64,000 nucleotides of DNA. Source: Paenibacillus sp. MBLB1832. Its GTDB lineage: Bacteria; Bacillota; Bacilli; Paenibacillales; NBRC-103111. The DNA is taken from contig NZ_CP130319.1 in assembly GCF_032271945.1 (NCBI RefSeq), forward strand, positions 1,507,001 to 1,571,000, written 5' to 3'. This document shows, piece after piece, positions 63,505 through 64,000 of this stretch (positions are counted from its first letter, which is position 1; each line of letters starts with the position of its first letter). The notes under the pieces are model-generated. The model was not told the DNA's origin, made no database searches, and was given only the letters and a program-made list of their open reading frames with translations. A program made the translations under genes and the position numbers.

Positions 63505-64000
63505 ATGAAACCCATTAAGGTTGGTTTACTAGGTTTAGGGACAGTTGGAACAGGTGTTGTACGTATTGTTGAAGGTCATCAAGAGGATTTGCAGCGTCAA
63601 ACAGGATCTTCCATTGAAATTGCCAAAATCCTTGTACAAGATAAATCCAAGCAACGCAACATTTCTGTTGATGCGGATAAGCTGACTGAAAACGTCTGGG
63701 ACGTAATCGGCGACAGTGAGATCGATATCGTAGTGGAAGTAATGGGCGGCGTGGCTGCAACGAAAGACCACATTCTAACAGCGCTTGGCAACGGCAAGCA
63801 TATCATTACAGCGAATAAGGATCTTATGGCGATGCATGGCGCGGAAATTTTGGCCAAAGCTGCTGAGAATAACTGTGATGTCTTCTATGAAGCGAGCGTT
63901 GCAGGCGGTATCCCGATCATTCGTGCGCTGGTCGAAGGCTTCTCTTCGGATCGCATCACGAAAATTATGGGGATTGTGAACGGAACGACGAACTATATAT
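63505..64000 (+). CDS. hom: Homoserine dehydrogenase, 5' part
   Basis: Reduces aspartate semialdehyde to homoserine, the branch to threonine and methionine. The visible 165 residues hold the NAD(P)-binding Rossmann domain (KPIKVGLLGLGTVGTGVVRI), DIVVEVMGGVAATKDHI, ITANKDLMAMHG and EASVAGGIPIIRALVEG, typical of Hom. GGGAGG 7 bases before ATG 63505. The gene runs off the right edge. It probably shares the pheB promoter; an ACT-domain gene directly before an aspartate-family gene is common in Bacillota. Confidence 0.95.
   Translation, partial: MKPIKVGLLGLGTVGTGVVRIVEGHQEDLQRQTGSSIEIAKILVQDKSKQRNISVDADKLTENVWDVIGDSEIDIVVEVMGGVAATKDHILTALGNGKHIITANKDLMAMHGAEILAKAAENNCDVFYEASVAGGIPIIRALVEGFSSDRITKIMGIVNGTTNYI

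Noticed and set aside
1-64000. CRISPR arrays, tRNA or rRNA genes, insertion sequences, prophage
   Set aside because: No regular repeat-spacer pattern, no transposase or integrase frame, and no cloverleaf-like stretch was noticed in the gaps; a tool search was not possible.

Overview
The window is a chromosomal segment of an endospore-forming, low-to-mid G+C Bacillota, most likely Paenibacillus or a close relative (Paenibacillaceae). Gene order follows the Bacillus subtilis tig/clpX-to-pheB region almost gene for gene (trigger factor, clpX, lonB, lonA, engB, hem genes, spoVID, valS, folC, spoIIB, maf, radC, mreBCD, minCD, spoIVFA-spoIVFB, rplU-prp-rpmA, spo0B, obg, pheB, hom). It differs in Paenibacillus-like ways: clpP between tig and clpX, ispG after clpX, a CobA-HemD fusion, SLH-domain surface enzymes, an RNase G and murC next to folC. 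No tRNA, rRNA, CRISPR array, insertion sequence or prophage was seen; this is a conserved core region with a few accessory insertions.

Layout. 1-12.2 kb: the end of a repeat-type protein of unknown function, then protein quality control (tig, clpP-clpX, lonB, lonA) with ispG, a divergent polysaccharide deacetylase, an opposing amidase and engB. 12.4-14.4 kb: speD (polyamine synthesis) with a structured leader, flanked by two conserved proteins of unknown function. 14.5-26.7 kb: almost the whole tetrapyrrole pathway in two transcription blocks (hemA-hemX-sirC-hemC-cobA/hemD-hemB, then hemE-hemH-hemY), a Crp/Fnr-family regulator on the opposite strand, and hemL. SirC and CobA-HemD add a siroheme branch; HemY plus HemH without a HemQ in view fits the coproporphyrin-dependent heme route of Bacillota. 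26.8-30.6 kb: a secreted phosphodiester-glycosidase-like protein on the minus strand, a 37-residue membrane protein coupled to an RluA-type pseudouridine synthase, and spoVID.

30.8-47.1 kb: a valine T-box leader and valS, then folC-murC, a SpoIIB-like SPOR protein, an SLH-anchored amidase on the minus strand, a DUF4321-type protein, maf, an Rrf2 regulator, radC, and the cell-shape and division block mreB-mreC-mreD-minC-minD-rodA. 47.1-53.3 kb: an accessory insertion holding a 1991-residue, SLH-anchored GH13 amylase/pullulanase-type enzyme with an elaborate control region. 53.4-64 kb: the sporulation protease complex spoIVFA-spoIVFB, rng, L21 leader-rplU-prp-rpmA, a membrane-anchored spo0B, obg, a TrpD2-like protein, an SH3b-NlpC/P60 cell-wall hydrolase, a Nudix hydrolase on the minus strand, pheB, and the start of hom, which runs off the window.

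The signals most worth following up are regulatory: a junction-like RNA leader with two exclusive pairings before speD; the promoter, paired cre-like boxes, leader terminator and LacI-type palindrome before the GH13 gene; and a hairpin that pairs a Shine-Dalgarno sequence before ispG. Promoter and RNA-structure calls come from reading by eye, without folding or database searches.
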